NCBI GenBank assembly: GCA_902564565.1
Contig: CACFBW010000009.1
Span: 1-40,923 of the forward strand
Reading direction: 5' to 3'
Source: an uncultured Pelagibacteraceae bacterium
Lineage (GTDB): Bacteria > Pseudomonadota > Alphaproteobacteria > Pelagibacterales > Pelagibacteraceae
Length of the DNA stretch: 40,923 nucleotides
Made by a program: the position numbers and the translations under genes. Positions 8,252-15,709 of the stretch are shown here, one piece after another. The notes under the pieces were generated by a model. That model was not told the DNA's origin. It worked only from the letters and a program-made list of their open reading frames with translations, and did not search any database. Numbering within the stretch: position 1 is the first letter of the stretch; the number at the start of each line of letters is the position of its first letter.

Positions 8252-8914
8252 TTATTTATGTGGGTCTGGTACTTTTCTTAAATAAGGTTTGATAGTTTCC
8301 CATCCGTCTGGATATATCTTTTTAGCCTCTTCATTTGTAACTTTAGGAACTATAATTACTTTTTCACCTGGCTTCCAGTCAGCTGGTGTTGCAATTTTAT
8401 GTTTTGCTGTACGTTGCATAGAATCAATTGCCCTTAGTATTTCACCAAAATTACGACCAGTAGTCATTGGGTACGTAAGAAACAATCCAATCCTTTTATC
8501 AGGTCTAATAACATAAACAGTTCTTACTGTTTCATTATCAACTGCTGTTCTTCCCATAGAAGTAGTACCGGCATCTCCTTCAAGCATATTATAAAGTTTT
8601 GCAACTTCTAATTTTTCATCAGCTATAATTGGATATGATGGTTTAGTTCCACAAACATCTTTAATATCATCTAACCATTTAACGTGATCAGAAACTGGAT
8701 CCACACTCAAACCAATAACTTTAACATTTCTTGAATCAAATTCTGGTTTCATTTTTGCTAGTGTACCAAGTTCTGTTGTACAAACTGGTGTAAAGTCTTT
8801 CGGGTGTGAAAATAATACTCCCCAACTATCTCCAAGCCACTCGTGAAAAGAAATATCTCCTTCCTGAGTTTTTGCTTTAAAATCTGGAGCAAGGCTATTT
8901 ATTTTTAATGTCAT
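8252..8914 (-). CDS. 1-Cys peroxiredoxin (Prx6 type)
   Basis: A 220-residue peroxiredoxin reducing peroxides through Cys45 in the PVCTTELG motif. Length and the long C-terminal arm (RKVPDPHK at the end) place it in the 1-Cys/Prx6 group rather than AhpC. Its start at 8914 has a good ribosome site (AGGAG) and a strong promoter upstream. It is divergent from the persulfide dioxygenase-like gene, and the 83-base gap holds promoters for both. Peroxide and sulfane-sulfur detoxification may thus be expressed from one regulatory spot, which is inference. Confidence 0.92.
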   Translation of the reverse strand: MTLKINSLAPDFKAKTQEGDISFHEWLGDSWGVLFSHPKDFTPVCTTELGTLAKMKPEFDSRNVKVIGLSVDPVSDHVKWLDDIKDVCGTKPSYPIIADEKLEVAKLYNMLEGDAGTTSMGRTAVDNETVRTVYVIRPDKRIGLFLTYPMTTGRNFGEILRAIDSMQRTAKHKIATPADWKPGEKVIIVPKVTNEEAKKIYPDGWETIKPYLRKVPDPHK

Positions 8915-8945
8915 TTTTTTCTCCTAATTAATTTTTTATAAATAA

Positions 8946-8974
8946 ATTATATGCAAGATTGATTTGTCATGCAA
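8946..8974 (-). promoter_or_regulatory. Sigma70-type promoter for peroxiredoxin
   Basis: On the reverse strand, TTGCAT (8974-8969) and a perfect TATAAT (8951-8946) are separated by exactly 17 bases. The predicted start near 8939 gives a leader of about 25 bases containing the AGGAG ribosome site before the ATG at 8914. This is the best housekeeping promoter match I noticed in the window. Confidence 0.65.
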
Positions 8975-8985
8975 TTTTTTATAAT
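8959..8985 (+). promoter_or_regulatory. Possible promoter for the persulfide dioxygenase-like gene
   Basis: TTGATT at 8959-8964 and a perfect TATAAT at 8980-8985 are 15 bases apart, slightly short. The -10 lies only 12 bases before the ATG at 8998, so the transcript would be leaderless or nearly so, in agreement with the absence of a Shine-Dalgarno there. It overlaps the reverse promoter of the peroxiredoxin gene. Confidence 0.35.
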
Positions 8986-8997
8986 GTTTCTAATGTA

Positions 8998-9690
8998 ATG
9001 ATCTTCAATCAATTATTTGATAGCAAATCTTCAACCTATACGTACATAATAGCCAGTGATAAAGGACGAGAAGCATTGATTATCGATCCTGTTATAGAAA
9101 AAACAGATGAATATTTAAAAGTTTTAAAAGAATTAAATCTTAAGTTGGTCAAGGTCATTGACACACATATTCATGCCGACCACATAACAGGACTTAATGA
9201 ATTAAGCAAAAGAACAAATTGTACTAAAATCATGGGAGAACAATCAAAGTCTGAGGTGATAGATTTAAAAGTTAAAGAAGATGATAAAATTGAAATTGAC
9301 AAAATTGAATTAAAAACAATTTATACTCCTGGTCACACCGATTGTTCCTACAGCTTTCTAATGAATGATCGAGTTTTTACTGGAGATACTCTTTTAATAA
9401 ACGGAACTGGTAGAACTGATTTTCAAAATGGAAGTGCAAAAACTCAGTACGATTCATTATTTAATAAATTGTTAAAACTACCTGAAAAAACCATTGTCTA
9501 CCCAGCACATGATTATAATGGTAAAAAATTTTCAACAATTGAAGATGAAAAAAATAACAACCCAAGACTTCAAGTAGATAACGTTGATCAATATATTGAA
9601 ATAATGAATAATCTAAAACTTGCAAATCCAAAAATGATGGATGTCGCAGTTCCAGCCAATGTAAAAGGTGTTACTTTAGATCAATTATAA
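8998..9690 (+). CDS. Persulfide dioxygenase-like metallo-beta-lactamase-fold protein (ETHE1/Blh type)
   Basis: A 230-residue metallo-beta-lactamase-fold protein. Metal-binding motifs are THIHADH at 56-62, His113, Asp130 and His171. The GRTDFQ segment at 138-143 is characteristic of ETHE1-like persulfide dioxygenases, which oxidise glutathione persulfide to sulfite, and of the Blh group, rather than of glyoxalase II. I place the start at 8998; an earlier ATG at 8959 would add 13 residues that are unlike the family and cover the promoter. Neighbours are a cysteine-rich peptide gene and cysE-cysK, which suits a sulfur role. Glyoxalase II activity is the main alternative. Confidence 0.83.
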   Translation: MIFNQLFDSKSSTYTYIIASDKGREALIIDPVIEKTDEYLKVLKELNLKLVKVIDTHIHADHITGLNELSKRTNCTKIMGEQSKSEVIDLKVKEDDKIEIDKIELKTIYTPGHTDCSYSFLMNDRVFTGDTLLINGTGRTDFQNGSAKTQYDSLFNKLLKLPEKTIVYPAHDYNGKKFSTIEDEKNNNPRLQVDNVDQYIEIMNNLKLANPKMMDVAVPANVKGVTLDQL

Positions 9691-9742
9691 AATTTGATAA
9701 GTTTGCCATTGTAATTTATTAGATAATACATATATTTAATTC

Positions 9743-9862
9743 ATGGCTTGTTATAATCCAAAATGTAATTGTGCAAACTGCATAAGTGATGACTGTGCAT
9801 GTGACGGAAATAAACAGTGTGATTGCAAACCTGAAAATGCTACTTGCTGTTGCAGTAAATAG
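9743..9862 (+). CDS. Metallothionein-like cysteine-rich peptide
   Basis: A 39-codon gene between the persulfide dioxygenase-like gene and cysE. Eleven of 39 residues are Cys (3, 8, 10, 13, 18, 20, 26, 28, 35, 36, 37), forming Cys-x-Cys pairs at 8/10, 18/20, 26/28 and 35/37. There is no His or Trp, and the rest is small or acidic plus a few Lys. This is the pattern of a metal-thiolate cluster peptide binding Zn, Cu or Cd. Sequence around it lacks a Shine-Dalgarno. Sitting directly before the two cysteine-synthesis genes, it may share their transcript (31 bases to cysE). I cannot place it in a named metallothionein family; the claim rests on composition and context. Confidence 0.68.
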   Translation: MACYNPKCNCANCISDDCACDGNKQCDCKPENATCCCSK

Positions 9863-9893
9863 TTTTTAGTTAATAAAAATTCTCAAAACAATT

Positions 9894-10475
9894 ATGAACA
9901 AATATTTAGACTCTATTATAAAAAGAGACCCGGCCGCAAAGTCAAAACTCAGTGTAATACTAACTTATCCTGGGGTCAAAGCGGTGTTTTTTCATCAAAT
10001 TGCAAATTTTTTCTCCATAGCAAAATTTGATTTAATTGCTCGAATGATTTCTCAACTATCAAGATTTTTAACAGGAATTGAAATTCATCCTAAAGCAAAA
10101 ATCGGTAAAAATTTATTTATAGACCATGGAATGGGAGTTGTAATTGGAGAAACTTCAGAAATTGGAGATAATGTAACTATTTATCATATGGTTACATTAG
10201 GAGGTATATCTCCAAGTGTTAATTCAGATAAGCAAAGAGATGTTAAAAGACATCCAACATTGATGGATAATGTTGTAGTTGGATCTGGTGCACAAATTTT
10301 AGGACCAGTAATTGTTGGAAAAAATGCAAAAATTGGTGCTAACGCAGTTGTAACCAAAGATGTTAAGGAAAATTCTGTAATGGTTGGTATTCCTGCAAAA
10401 AACGTTGGTGAAAGTTCTCCTGATGATGAAACTTTCAAACCTTACGGTATAACTTCAGAGAGTGATAAAAATTAA
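9894..10475 (+). CDS. cysE: Serine O-acetyltransferase
   Basis: A 193-residue left-handed beta-helix acetyltransferase that makes O-acetylserine from serine and acetyl-CoA, the first step of cysteine synthesis. The hexapeptide-repeat region starts near residue 62 ([12 protein letters not shown]), and [15 protein letters not shown] carries the catalytic Asp-His. The later [19 protein letters not shown] and GIPAKNV are standard CysE. It is the short form, with a reduced N-terminal helical domain compared with about 270-residue enterobacterial CysE. It is followed by cysK with a single base between stop and ATG. Confidence 0.93.
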   Translation: MNKYLDSIIKRDPAAKSKLSVILTYPGVKAVFFHQIANFFSIAKFDLIARMISQLSRFLTGIEIHPKAKIGKNLFIDHGMGVVIGETSEIGDNVTIYHMVTLGGISPSVNSDKQRDVKRHPTLMDNVVVGSGAQILGPVIVGKNAKIGANAVVTKDVKENSVMVGIPAKNVGESSPDDETFKPYGITSESDKN

Positions 10476-10476
10476 A

Positions 10477-11478
10477 ATGAAGAATGCTCAAAATAATTTT
10501 ATTGAGGGCATTGGAAATACACCATTAATCAAACTTAAAGCAGCGTCAGAAATAACAGGATGTAATATTTATGGAAAAGCTGAATATTTAAACCCAGGTG
10601 GTTCAGTAAAAGATAGAGCAGCATTAGCTTTAATTAAAGATGCTGAAGAAAAAAAATTAATTTCAAAAGGTGGAACAATTGTTGAAGGAACCGCTGGTAA
10701 TACCGGAATTGGTTTATGTCTTATTGGAAATTCTGTTGGTTACAAAACTATAATCGTAATGAACGATAACCAAACTCAAGAAAAAAAAGACATGTTAAAA
10801 AATATTGGTGCTGACTTACGATTAGTGCCACCAAAACCTTATAAAGATGATGGAAATTACGTAAAAGTTGCGGGAAAGCTTGCAGAAGAATTAAAAAGCA
10901 CAAACAACCATGGAGTAGTTTGGGCAAATCAATTTGATAACACCGCTAATGCAAAAGGTCATTATGAAACAACTGGACCTGAAATTTGGGAACAAACTGA
11001 TGGAAAAGTAGATGCTTTTATCTGTTCTTCAGGCACAGGTGGAACTATCGGCGGTGTTAGCAACTTTTTAAAGGAAAAAAATAAAAATATAAAAATATAT
11101 TTATCTGACCCAACTGGTTCTGCTTTATACAATTATATTAAAAATGGCGAACTTAAAAGTGAAGGTGGATCAATCACAGAAGGTATCGGATCAAGTAGAA
11201 TAACTGCAAATTTTGCAAGAGCTAAAATTGATGGAGCTTTTTCAATTAGTGACCAAGAATCGTTGCCAATTCTTTATGATTTAATTCAAAATGAAGGTTT
11301 AAGTTTAGGAACCAGCTGTGGTGTTAATATTGCTGGAGCAATAAGACTAGGTAAAGAATTAGGACCAGATAAAACTATAGTCACTGTACTTTGTGATAAA
11401 TCTGACAAATACAACTCAAAGATGTTTAATAAAAAATTTTTACAAGAAAAAAATCTTCCATTTCCAAGTTGGATCTAA
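10477..11478 (+). CDS. cysK: Cysteine synthase (O-acetylserine sulfhydrylase)
   Basis: A 333-residue PLP fold-type II enzyme making cysteine from O-acetylserine and sulfide. The PLP lysine is in GGSVKDRAAL, the substrate loop is GTAGNTGIG, and the phosphate-binding loop is SSGTGGTIGG. I use the ATG at 10477, one base after the cysE stop; a GTG at 10462 would overlap cysE for no gain. The tight cysE-cysK pair means the two partners of the cysteine synthase complex are co-made. The family also includes cystathionine beta-synthase-like enzymes, but the neighbour favours cysteine synthase. Confidence 0.92.
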   Translation: MKNAQNNFIEGIGNTPLIKLKAASEITGCNIYGKAEYLNPGGSVKDRAALALIKDAEEKKLISKGGTIVEGTAGNTGIGLCLIGNSVGYKTIIVMNDNQTQEKKDMLKNIGADLRLVPPKPYKDDGNYVKVAGKLAEELKSTNNHGVVWANQFDNTANAKGHYETTGPEIWEQTDGKVDAFICSSGTGGTIGGVSNFLKEKNKNIKIYLSDPTGSALYNYIKNGELKSEGGSITEGIGSSRITANFARAKIDGAFSISDQESLPILYDLIQNEGLSLGTSCGVNIAGAIRLGKELGPDKTIVTVLCDKSDKYNSKMFNKKFLQEKNLPFPSWI

Positions 11479-11510
11479 TAAACAAAAACAAAACAATCTA
11501 GGAGAAAAAT

Positions 11511-11831
11511 ATGTCGATAATAGAAAAAATGACCAAAATTATTAATGAAGGAGATACATCAGCTGGTGAACAGTTGATACATGATGATTATCAGTTTTTA
11601 ATGCATGCATCTGGAAAAAAACTAAGCAAACAAAATGTTTTAAAATGGTTAGGTATGAAGGATGTAAAAAAAGAAAAAGTTAGAGTTCTTTTTGAAAATG
11701 ATGAAGTTGGATTTGAACATTCTTTTGTAAGCTTTAACGACGGTAATAAAGAAGCCGTTATGACTTATTACAAATTTAAAGATGGTAAAGTTGTATATCA
11801 AGAAACAGGAGCAACTAAGTTACCTAAATAA
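11511..11831 (+). CDS. NTF2-like/SnoaL-like small protein
   Basis: A 106-residue soluble protein whose pattern (short N-terminal helices, then alternating beta strands ending in DGKVVYQETGATKL) fits the NTF2-like superfamily, used for small hydrolases, isomerases or ligand-binding proteins. It has a clear ribosome site (CTAGGAG) at 11499-11505, and its stop overlaps the ATG of the next gene by one base, so the two are coupled. No catalytic dyad can be named. The function is unknown. Confidence 0.6.
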   Translation: MSIIEKMTKIINEGDTSAGEQLIHDDYQFLMHASGKKLSKQNVLKWLGMKDVKKEKVRVLFENDEVGFEHSFVSFNDGNKEAVMTYYKFKDGKVVYQETGATKLPK

Positions 11832-12169
11832 TGGGAAATTTAACAGCTTATATAATTTTAATCATTGCCGTTGTCTTAGGTACGGCGGCAAACGGTTTTG
11901 CTAAAAGTGCACAAGGATTCACTTTATTAATACCAACTATTATAACGGCAGTCAGTATTGTTGGTTGCATGTATGCTTTATCTCTTGTTATGAAATCAAT
12001 ACCTGTTGGCGTTACTTATGCTTCCTTTGCAGGACTTTGTATTATAGCAACTAGCTTGGTTGGTCTTATAAAATTTAACCAAGTTCCAAACATTTATGTG
12101 ATTATAGGACTTGGATTAATTGTCGCTGGTGTTTTAATGGTAAATTTACTAGGTAAAACTAATACTTAA
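11831..12169 (+). CDS. SMR-family small membrane transporter lacking acidic residues
   Basis: A 112-residue protein with four transmembrane helices and strong SMR features: AKSAQGFTLLIPTII after helix 1, IPVGVTYASFAGLCIIATSLVG in helix 3, and GLIVAGVLMVNLLGK at the end. Drug exporters of this family depend on a Glu in helix 1 (Glu14 of EmrE). Here that position is Gly or Val depending on the gap, and I find no Asp or Glu anywhere in the protein. It is therefore unlikely to be a classic proton/cation antiporter and may be a flippase-like or partner-dependent member. It is coupled to the NTF2-like gene by a one-base overlap. Confidence 0.82.
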   Translation: MGNLTAYIILIIAVVLGTAANGFAKSAQGFTLLIPTIITAVSIVGCMYALSLVMKSIPVGVTYASFAGLCIIATSLVGLIKFNQVPNIYVIIGLGLIVAGVLMVNLLGKTNT

Positions 12170-12188
12170 TTGTCGCGTCAAAATATAA

Positions 12189-12218
12189 TTACATTGAATA
12201 ATAATTTCTAAATACTAT
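12189..12218 (+). promoter_or_regulatory. Possible promoter ahead of the ICE box
   Basis: TTACAT (12189-12194) and TACTAT (12213-12218) are 18 bases apart. A start near 12225 would place the Irr-type palindrome at about +3 to +20, a standard position for repression. The match is moderate and based on reading by eye. Confidence 0.3.
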
Positions 12219-12227
12219 TTTCTACAA

Positions 12228-12244
12228 TTTAGAATCATTCTAAA
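12228..12244. promoter_or_regulatory. Irr iron-control element (ICE box)-like operator
   Basis: The sequence TTTAGAA-TCA-TTCTAAA matches the alphaproteobacterial ICE consensus TTTAGAA-N3-TTCTAAA at every defined base. The symmetry extends to 12226-12246 (10-base arms, one central base). It ends 4 bases before the ATG at 12249, so a bound regulator would cover the leader and translation start region. The expected regulator is Irr, a Fur-family haem-sensing protein; no irr gene lies in the window. The genes under it would be the membrane protein, the SDR and the DUF5872 gene. Confidence 0.6.
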
Positions 12245-12248
12245 TTAT

Positions 12249-12491
12249 ATGAACTCACTGTACAAAATTATTATCACTTACGAATTAATTTTTTTATTGT
12301 TTTGGAATATTTTATATTTATCTAATTCTGATGTAGAAAATTGGTTTACAGAAAAATTTTTAACTGCACTTTTTGTATTTTTATCAACTATGGCTTTAGG
12401 TGCCACATTGATGTACATCATATTTATTAGTTTAAAAATTTCAGGGGTTTCAAAATATTTAAAAAGTATTAAAGATCCAAGAAAAAATTAA
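12249..12491 (+). CDS. Small two-helix membrane protein
   Basis: An 80-residue protein with hydrophobic segments at about 7-24 and 38-61, an acidic/aromatic loop (SDVENWFTEKF) between them and a basic tail, so probably both ends are cytoplasmic. I do not recognise a family. It stands directly after a perfect ICE-type palindrome and 2 bases ahead of an SDR gene, so it should be the first gene of an iron-responsive unit of three. No Shine-Dalgarno precedes the ATG. Codon use looks like its neighbours. Confidence 0.6.
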   Translation: MNSLYKIIITYELIFLLFWNILYLSNSDVENWFTEKFLTALFVFLSTMALGATLMYIIFISLKISGVSKYLKSIKDPRKN

Positions 12492-12493
12492 AA

Positions 12494-13207
12494 ATGAGTA
12501 AATATTTAATTTTTGGAGCAACAGGATCGATAGGCACAAAACTTGCTGAAGAATTATATAAATCTAACAAAGAAATTCAACTTATTGGAAGAGATAATGA
12601 TGAACTTCAAAAATTATCATCAAAATTAAATTGTGATTATACAGTTTTAGATGTTTTGAATGACAATATATCAGGATTTGTAAAAGATAAGTTTAAAAAT
12701 ATAGAAGTATCAGGCATAGCATATTGTGTTGGATCAATTGATTTAAAGCCATTAAAAATCTCAAAAAAAGAGGACTTTCAAAAATGCTTAGATTTAAATT
12801 TTTTTCCTGTTGTTGAAATTATTAAATCTCTTCAGGAAAATTTAAAAAAAAATAATGGCTCTATTGTTCTTTTTTCAACAGTTGCTGTTCGAAAAGGTTT
12901 CACAAATCATGCTATAATTTCATCAACAAAAGGTGCCATAGAAGGATTAACAGTTTCTTTAGCTGCTGAATTTGCTCCTAATATAAGGGTGAATTGTATT
13001 GCTCCAACTTTGACAAATTCAAAAATGTCACAAAATATTTTAAAAAGTAAAATAATGGCAGAAAGTATCGCGAAATCTCATCCTATGAAAAGAATAGGTA
13101 AACCAGAAGATGTTGCATCAATGGCAAAATTTTTACTAACTGATGAAAGTTCATTTATTACAGGTCAAATAATTGGAGTTGATGGGGGAAAATCAAAATT
13201 AACTTAA
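12494..13207 (+). CDS. SDR-family protein with missing catalytic Tyr
   Basis: A 237-residue Rossmann-fold short-chain dehydrogenase/reductase. The cofactor motif GATGSIG is at 8-14, Ser128 sits at the usual active-site serine place, and the C-terminal GQIIGVDGG closes the family signature. The catalytic Tyr of Tyr-x3-Lys is Ile142 before Lys146, preceded by a conserved-looking NH at 138-139. It may use another proton donor, be a weak or specialised reductase, or bind NAD(P) without redox work. It lies 2 bases after the small membrane gene and 1 base before the DUF5872 gene. Confidence 0.83.
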   Translation: MSKYLIFGATGSIGTKLAEELYKSNKEIQLIGRDNDELQKLSSKLNCDYTVLDVLNDNISGFVKDKFKNIEVSGIAYCVGSIDLKPLKISKKEDFQKCLDLNFFPVVEIIKSLQENLKKNNGSIVLFSTVAVRKGFTNHAIISSTKGAIEGLTVSLAAEFAPNIRVNCIAPTLTNSKMSQNILKSKIMAESIAKSHPMKRIGKPEDVASMAKFLLTDESSFITGQIIGVDGGKSKLT

Positions 13208-13208
13208 T

Positions 13209-13625
13209 ATGATTTCAAAAAAACAAATTAGTCTTAAAGCGTGGATAAAACAAAAATGGCGAACAAAGTCTGGTAAAAAATCTTCTGTCACTGGAGAAAG
13301 ATATTTGCCAGAAAAGGCTATTATAGCTTTATCAGATTCTGAATATAAGCTGACATCCAAATTAAAAAGAAAAACTATGAAGAAAGGTAAACAATTTTCA
13401 AAACAACCAAAATTTATTTCAAAAAAAGTTAAAATCTACAGAGATGAATGGAAAATTGATAATAAATCAACAGACGGAAGGTACACAAAACCCATTTTAA
13501 GAAAAAAATTATTTCAAAAAATTAAAGCAGCTAATACCCATGGAACAAAAGCTGGGCAATGGTCAGCTAGAAAAGCTCAATATTTAGCTAAAAAATACAA
13601 AGCCATGGGTGGAGATTATTATTAA
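13209..13625 (+). CDS. DUF5872-family basic protein
   Basis: A 138-residue, very basic protein (33 Lys and 7 Arg against about 10 acidic residues). The N-terminal block LKAWIKQKWRTKSGKKS...TGERYLPEKAI and the C-terminal block GTKAGQWSARKAQYLAKKYKAMGG match what I recall as DUF5872, found in marine bacteria and phages. The C-terminal motif suggests a nucleic-acid-binding element, but no function is established. It is the last gene of the putative ICE-controlled unit and its stop codon directly abuts the stop of the convergent gene. Confidence 0.7.
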   Translation: MISKKQISLKAWIKQKWRTKSGKKSSVTGERYLPEKAIIALSDSEYKLTSKLKRKTMKKGKQFSKQPKFISKKVKIYRDEWKIDNKSTDGRYTKPILRKKLFQKIKAANTHGTKAGQWSARKAQYLAKKYKAMGGDYY

Positions 13626-14018
13626 TTATTTATAAATTTCATCAACTTCAACGCCATAAGCCTCTACTAATTTATTATTTTGGTTGGCTATACCCATAAC
13701 ATCAATCATTTCTTTTATCATGTCATCTGTTGCACCTTTTTTCTTTGCAGCGAAAGTATGAGATTTGGTACAATACTCACAGCTATTTGTCATTGAAACC
13801 GCAACATAAATTAATTCTTTTGTTACAGGATCTAATGCACCTGCTTTCATAACTTGTGAAGTTGATTTCCAAGTTCTTTCTAAAGTTTCTGGACTATTTG
13901 CAATATATTTCCAAAAATTTGGAACTTCTGTAATTTTTCTTACACTTTTTATCTCATCAAAAACTTCTTTTACTTTTCCTTTAGCTTCATTTTCTGAGAT
14001 TGGTTTAAACATTGGCAT
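13626..14018 (-). CDS. Carboxymuconolactone decarboxylase/AhpD-family protein
   Basis: A 130-residue all-helical AhpD-like protein. The redox motif is Cys80-EY-Cys83 with His87 (CEYCTKSH), the arrangement used by alkylhydroperoxidase AhpD and relatives for thiol-based peroxide reduction. A good ribosome site (TTAGGAGG) precedes the ATG at 14018. It is the last gene of the peptide-transporter run, 8 bases after the ATPase gene stop. True gamma-carboxymuconolactone decarboxylase is unlikely because the Cys pair is present and there is no aromatic pathway nearby. Confidence 0.85.
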   Translation of the reverse strand: MPMFKPISENEAKGKVKEVFDEIKSVRKITEVPNFWKYIANSPETLERTWKSTSQVMKAGALDPVTKELIYVAVSMTNSCEYCTKSHTFAAKKKGATDDMIKEMIDVMGIANQNNKLVEAYGVEVDEIYK

Positions 14019-14026
14019 TTTTCCTC

Positions 14027-15709
14027 CTAATTATAAATTGATTCTATTTTTGGCATTAACGTAAGTAGTTCTTTTGTATAATCATGTGATGGGTTTTTAA
14101 ATAACTCTTCAGTTTTAGATATTTCGCAAAGTTTTCCATTTTTTAGTACTGCTATTCTATCACACATTTGTCTTACAACAGGTAAATCATGACTAATAAA
14201 TAATATTGTCAAATTCAATTGCTCTTGTAAGTCTTTTAATAGATTTAGTATTTGAGCTTGTATACTAACATCTAAAGCTGAAGTTGGTTCATCACATACT
14301 AATAATCTTGGTTGTGTTGCAAGAGCTCTCGCAATAGATATTCTTTGTCTTTGACCTCCAGAAAATTCATGAGGATATCTTTCAGCTGATTGTTGCGTTA
14401 ATTCAACAGATTCTAATAAATCATAAATATAACTATCTATATACTTTGAGCTTATTGAAGGATTGTGAAGTTTTATAGGCTCTGCAACAATATCTTTAAC
14501 TTTTAATCTTCCATTTAAAGACGAATATGGATCTTGAAATATCATTTGTATTTGCTTTCTAAACTTCATCATTTCTTTACTGCTTTTTATTTTTGTTATG
14601 CAAACATTATCAAAATCAATATCTCCAGCACTTGGGCTGTATAAATTTACAATCATTTTAGCTATTGTTGATTTGCCACTTCCACTTTCGCCAACTAGTC
14701 CAAAAGACTCCCCTTCTTTTATGTTAAATGACACATCATCTACAGCCATTACAGAGTTTTTAGTGCTTTCTACAAAAAAGCTATCGTCAAAAGTTTTGCT
14801 TAAATTTTTAACTTTAACTAAATCCTGATCAGCTATTTCTTTTTTTGTCCATCTATTTAAAATTTTAATATTAGTTTCGCCCTGATTTTTATTTTCTTTT
14901 TCAATAATTTTGAATCTATTTATTTTTTTATTGGTAGGAGGAACTGAGCTTACAAGTGCTTTTGTATAAATCTCTTTAGGTTTAGTTAATATTTCTTTAG
15001 TAGGTCCTATTTCTACTAGATTTCCATTTTTCATTACTGCTACTCTGTTTGTTGTTTCTGAGATAACACCCATGTCATGAGTAATTAATATGACTGCTAA
15101 ATTTCTTTCTTTAGTTAGTTTTTTAATTAAATCCAAAATTTGAGATTGTATTGAAACATCTAACGCAGTAGTTGGCTCATCAGCTATTAAAAGTTCTGGT
15201 TCACAGCAAAGAGCTAATGAAATAACAACTCTTTGTCTCATTCCACCTGAAAATTGGTGAGGATAGTTATCAAATCTAGTTTCAGCATCTTTAATACCAA
15301 CTTCTTTTAATAAGTTGATAGCTTTATTTTTTGCTTCTTCTGTATTTAATTTTAAATGAGTTTGAATTGTTTCAATTAATTGTTCACCTATTGTAAGTAT
15401 AGGATTTAAAGATGTTTGGGGATCTTGAAAGATTAGACCTATTTTTTTTCCTCTTAGTTTAAGAATATTTTCAGGATTTTCATAAATATCTGTTCCATCT
15501 AGTATTATTGATCCACCTGATACCTTTCCTGGTTCATCAATAAGATTTATAATTGCGTTGCCAACTGTACTTTTACCTGATCCAGACTCTCCTACTAATC
15601 CTAATATTTCTCCCTTGCTGACTTCTATATTTACTTTTTTAGCTGCATAGACTGTTTCTCTTCTCATTTTATAATCAACGCTTAAATTTTGTATTTTTAA
15701 AAAACTCAT
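14027..15709 (-). CDS. Dipeptide/oligopeptide ABC transporter, fused double ATPase
   Basis: A 560-residue protein containing two complete ABC ATPase domains in tandem, equivalent to DppD and DppF fused (as in GsiA or YejF). Walker A motifs GESGSGKST are at 40-48 and 340-348; signatures are SGGMRQR (154-160) and SGGQRQR in the second half; Walker B motifs are LLIADEPTTALD and LLVCDEPTSALD. The N-terminal half ends with the oligopeptide-type extension (KALVSSVPP). The start overlaps the stop of the upstream permease gene by one base. It drives import through the two permeases encoded just upstream. Confidence 0.94.
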   Translation of the reverse strand: MSFLKIQNLSVDYKMRRETVYAAKKVNIEVSKGEILGLVGESGSGKSTVGNAIINLIDEPGKVSGGSIILDGTDIYENPENILKLRGKKIGLIFQDPQTSLNPILTIGEQLIETIQTHLKLNTEEAKNKAINLLKEVGIKDAETRFDNYPHQFSGGMRQRVVISLALCCEPELLIADEPTTALDVSIQSQILDLIKKLTKERNLAVILITHDMGVISETTNRVAVMKNGNLVEIGPTKEILTKPKEIYTKALVSSVPPTNKKINRFKIIEKENKNQGETNIKILNRWTKKEIADQDLVKVKNLSKTFDDSFFVESTKNSVMAVDDVSFNIKEGESFGLVGESGSGKSTIAKMIVNLYSPSAGDIDFDNVCITKIKSSKEMMKFRKQIQMIFQDPYSSLNGRLKVKDIVAEPIKLHNPSISSKYIDSYIYDLLESVELTQQSAERYPHEFSGGQRQRISIARALATQPRLLVCDEPTSALDVSIQAQILNLLKDLQEQLNLTILFISHDLPVVRQMCDRIAVLKNGKLCEISKTEELFKNPSHDYTKELLTLMPKIESIYN

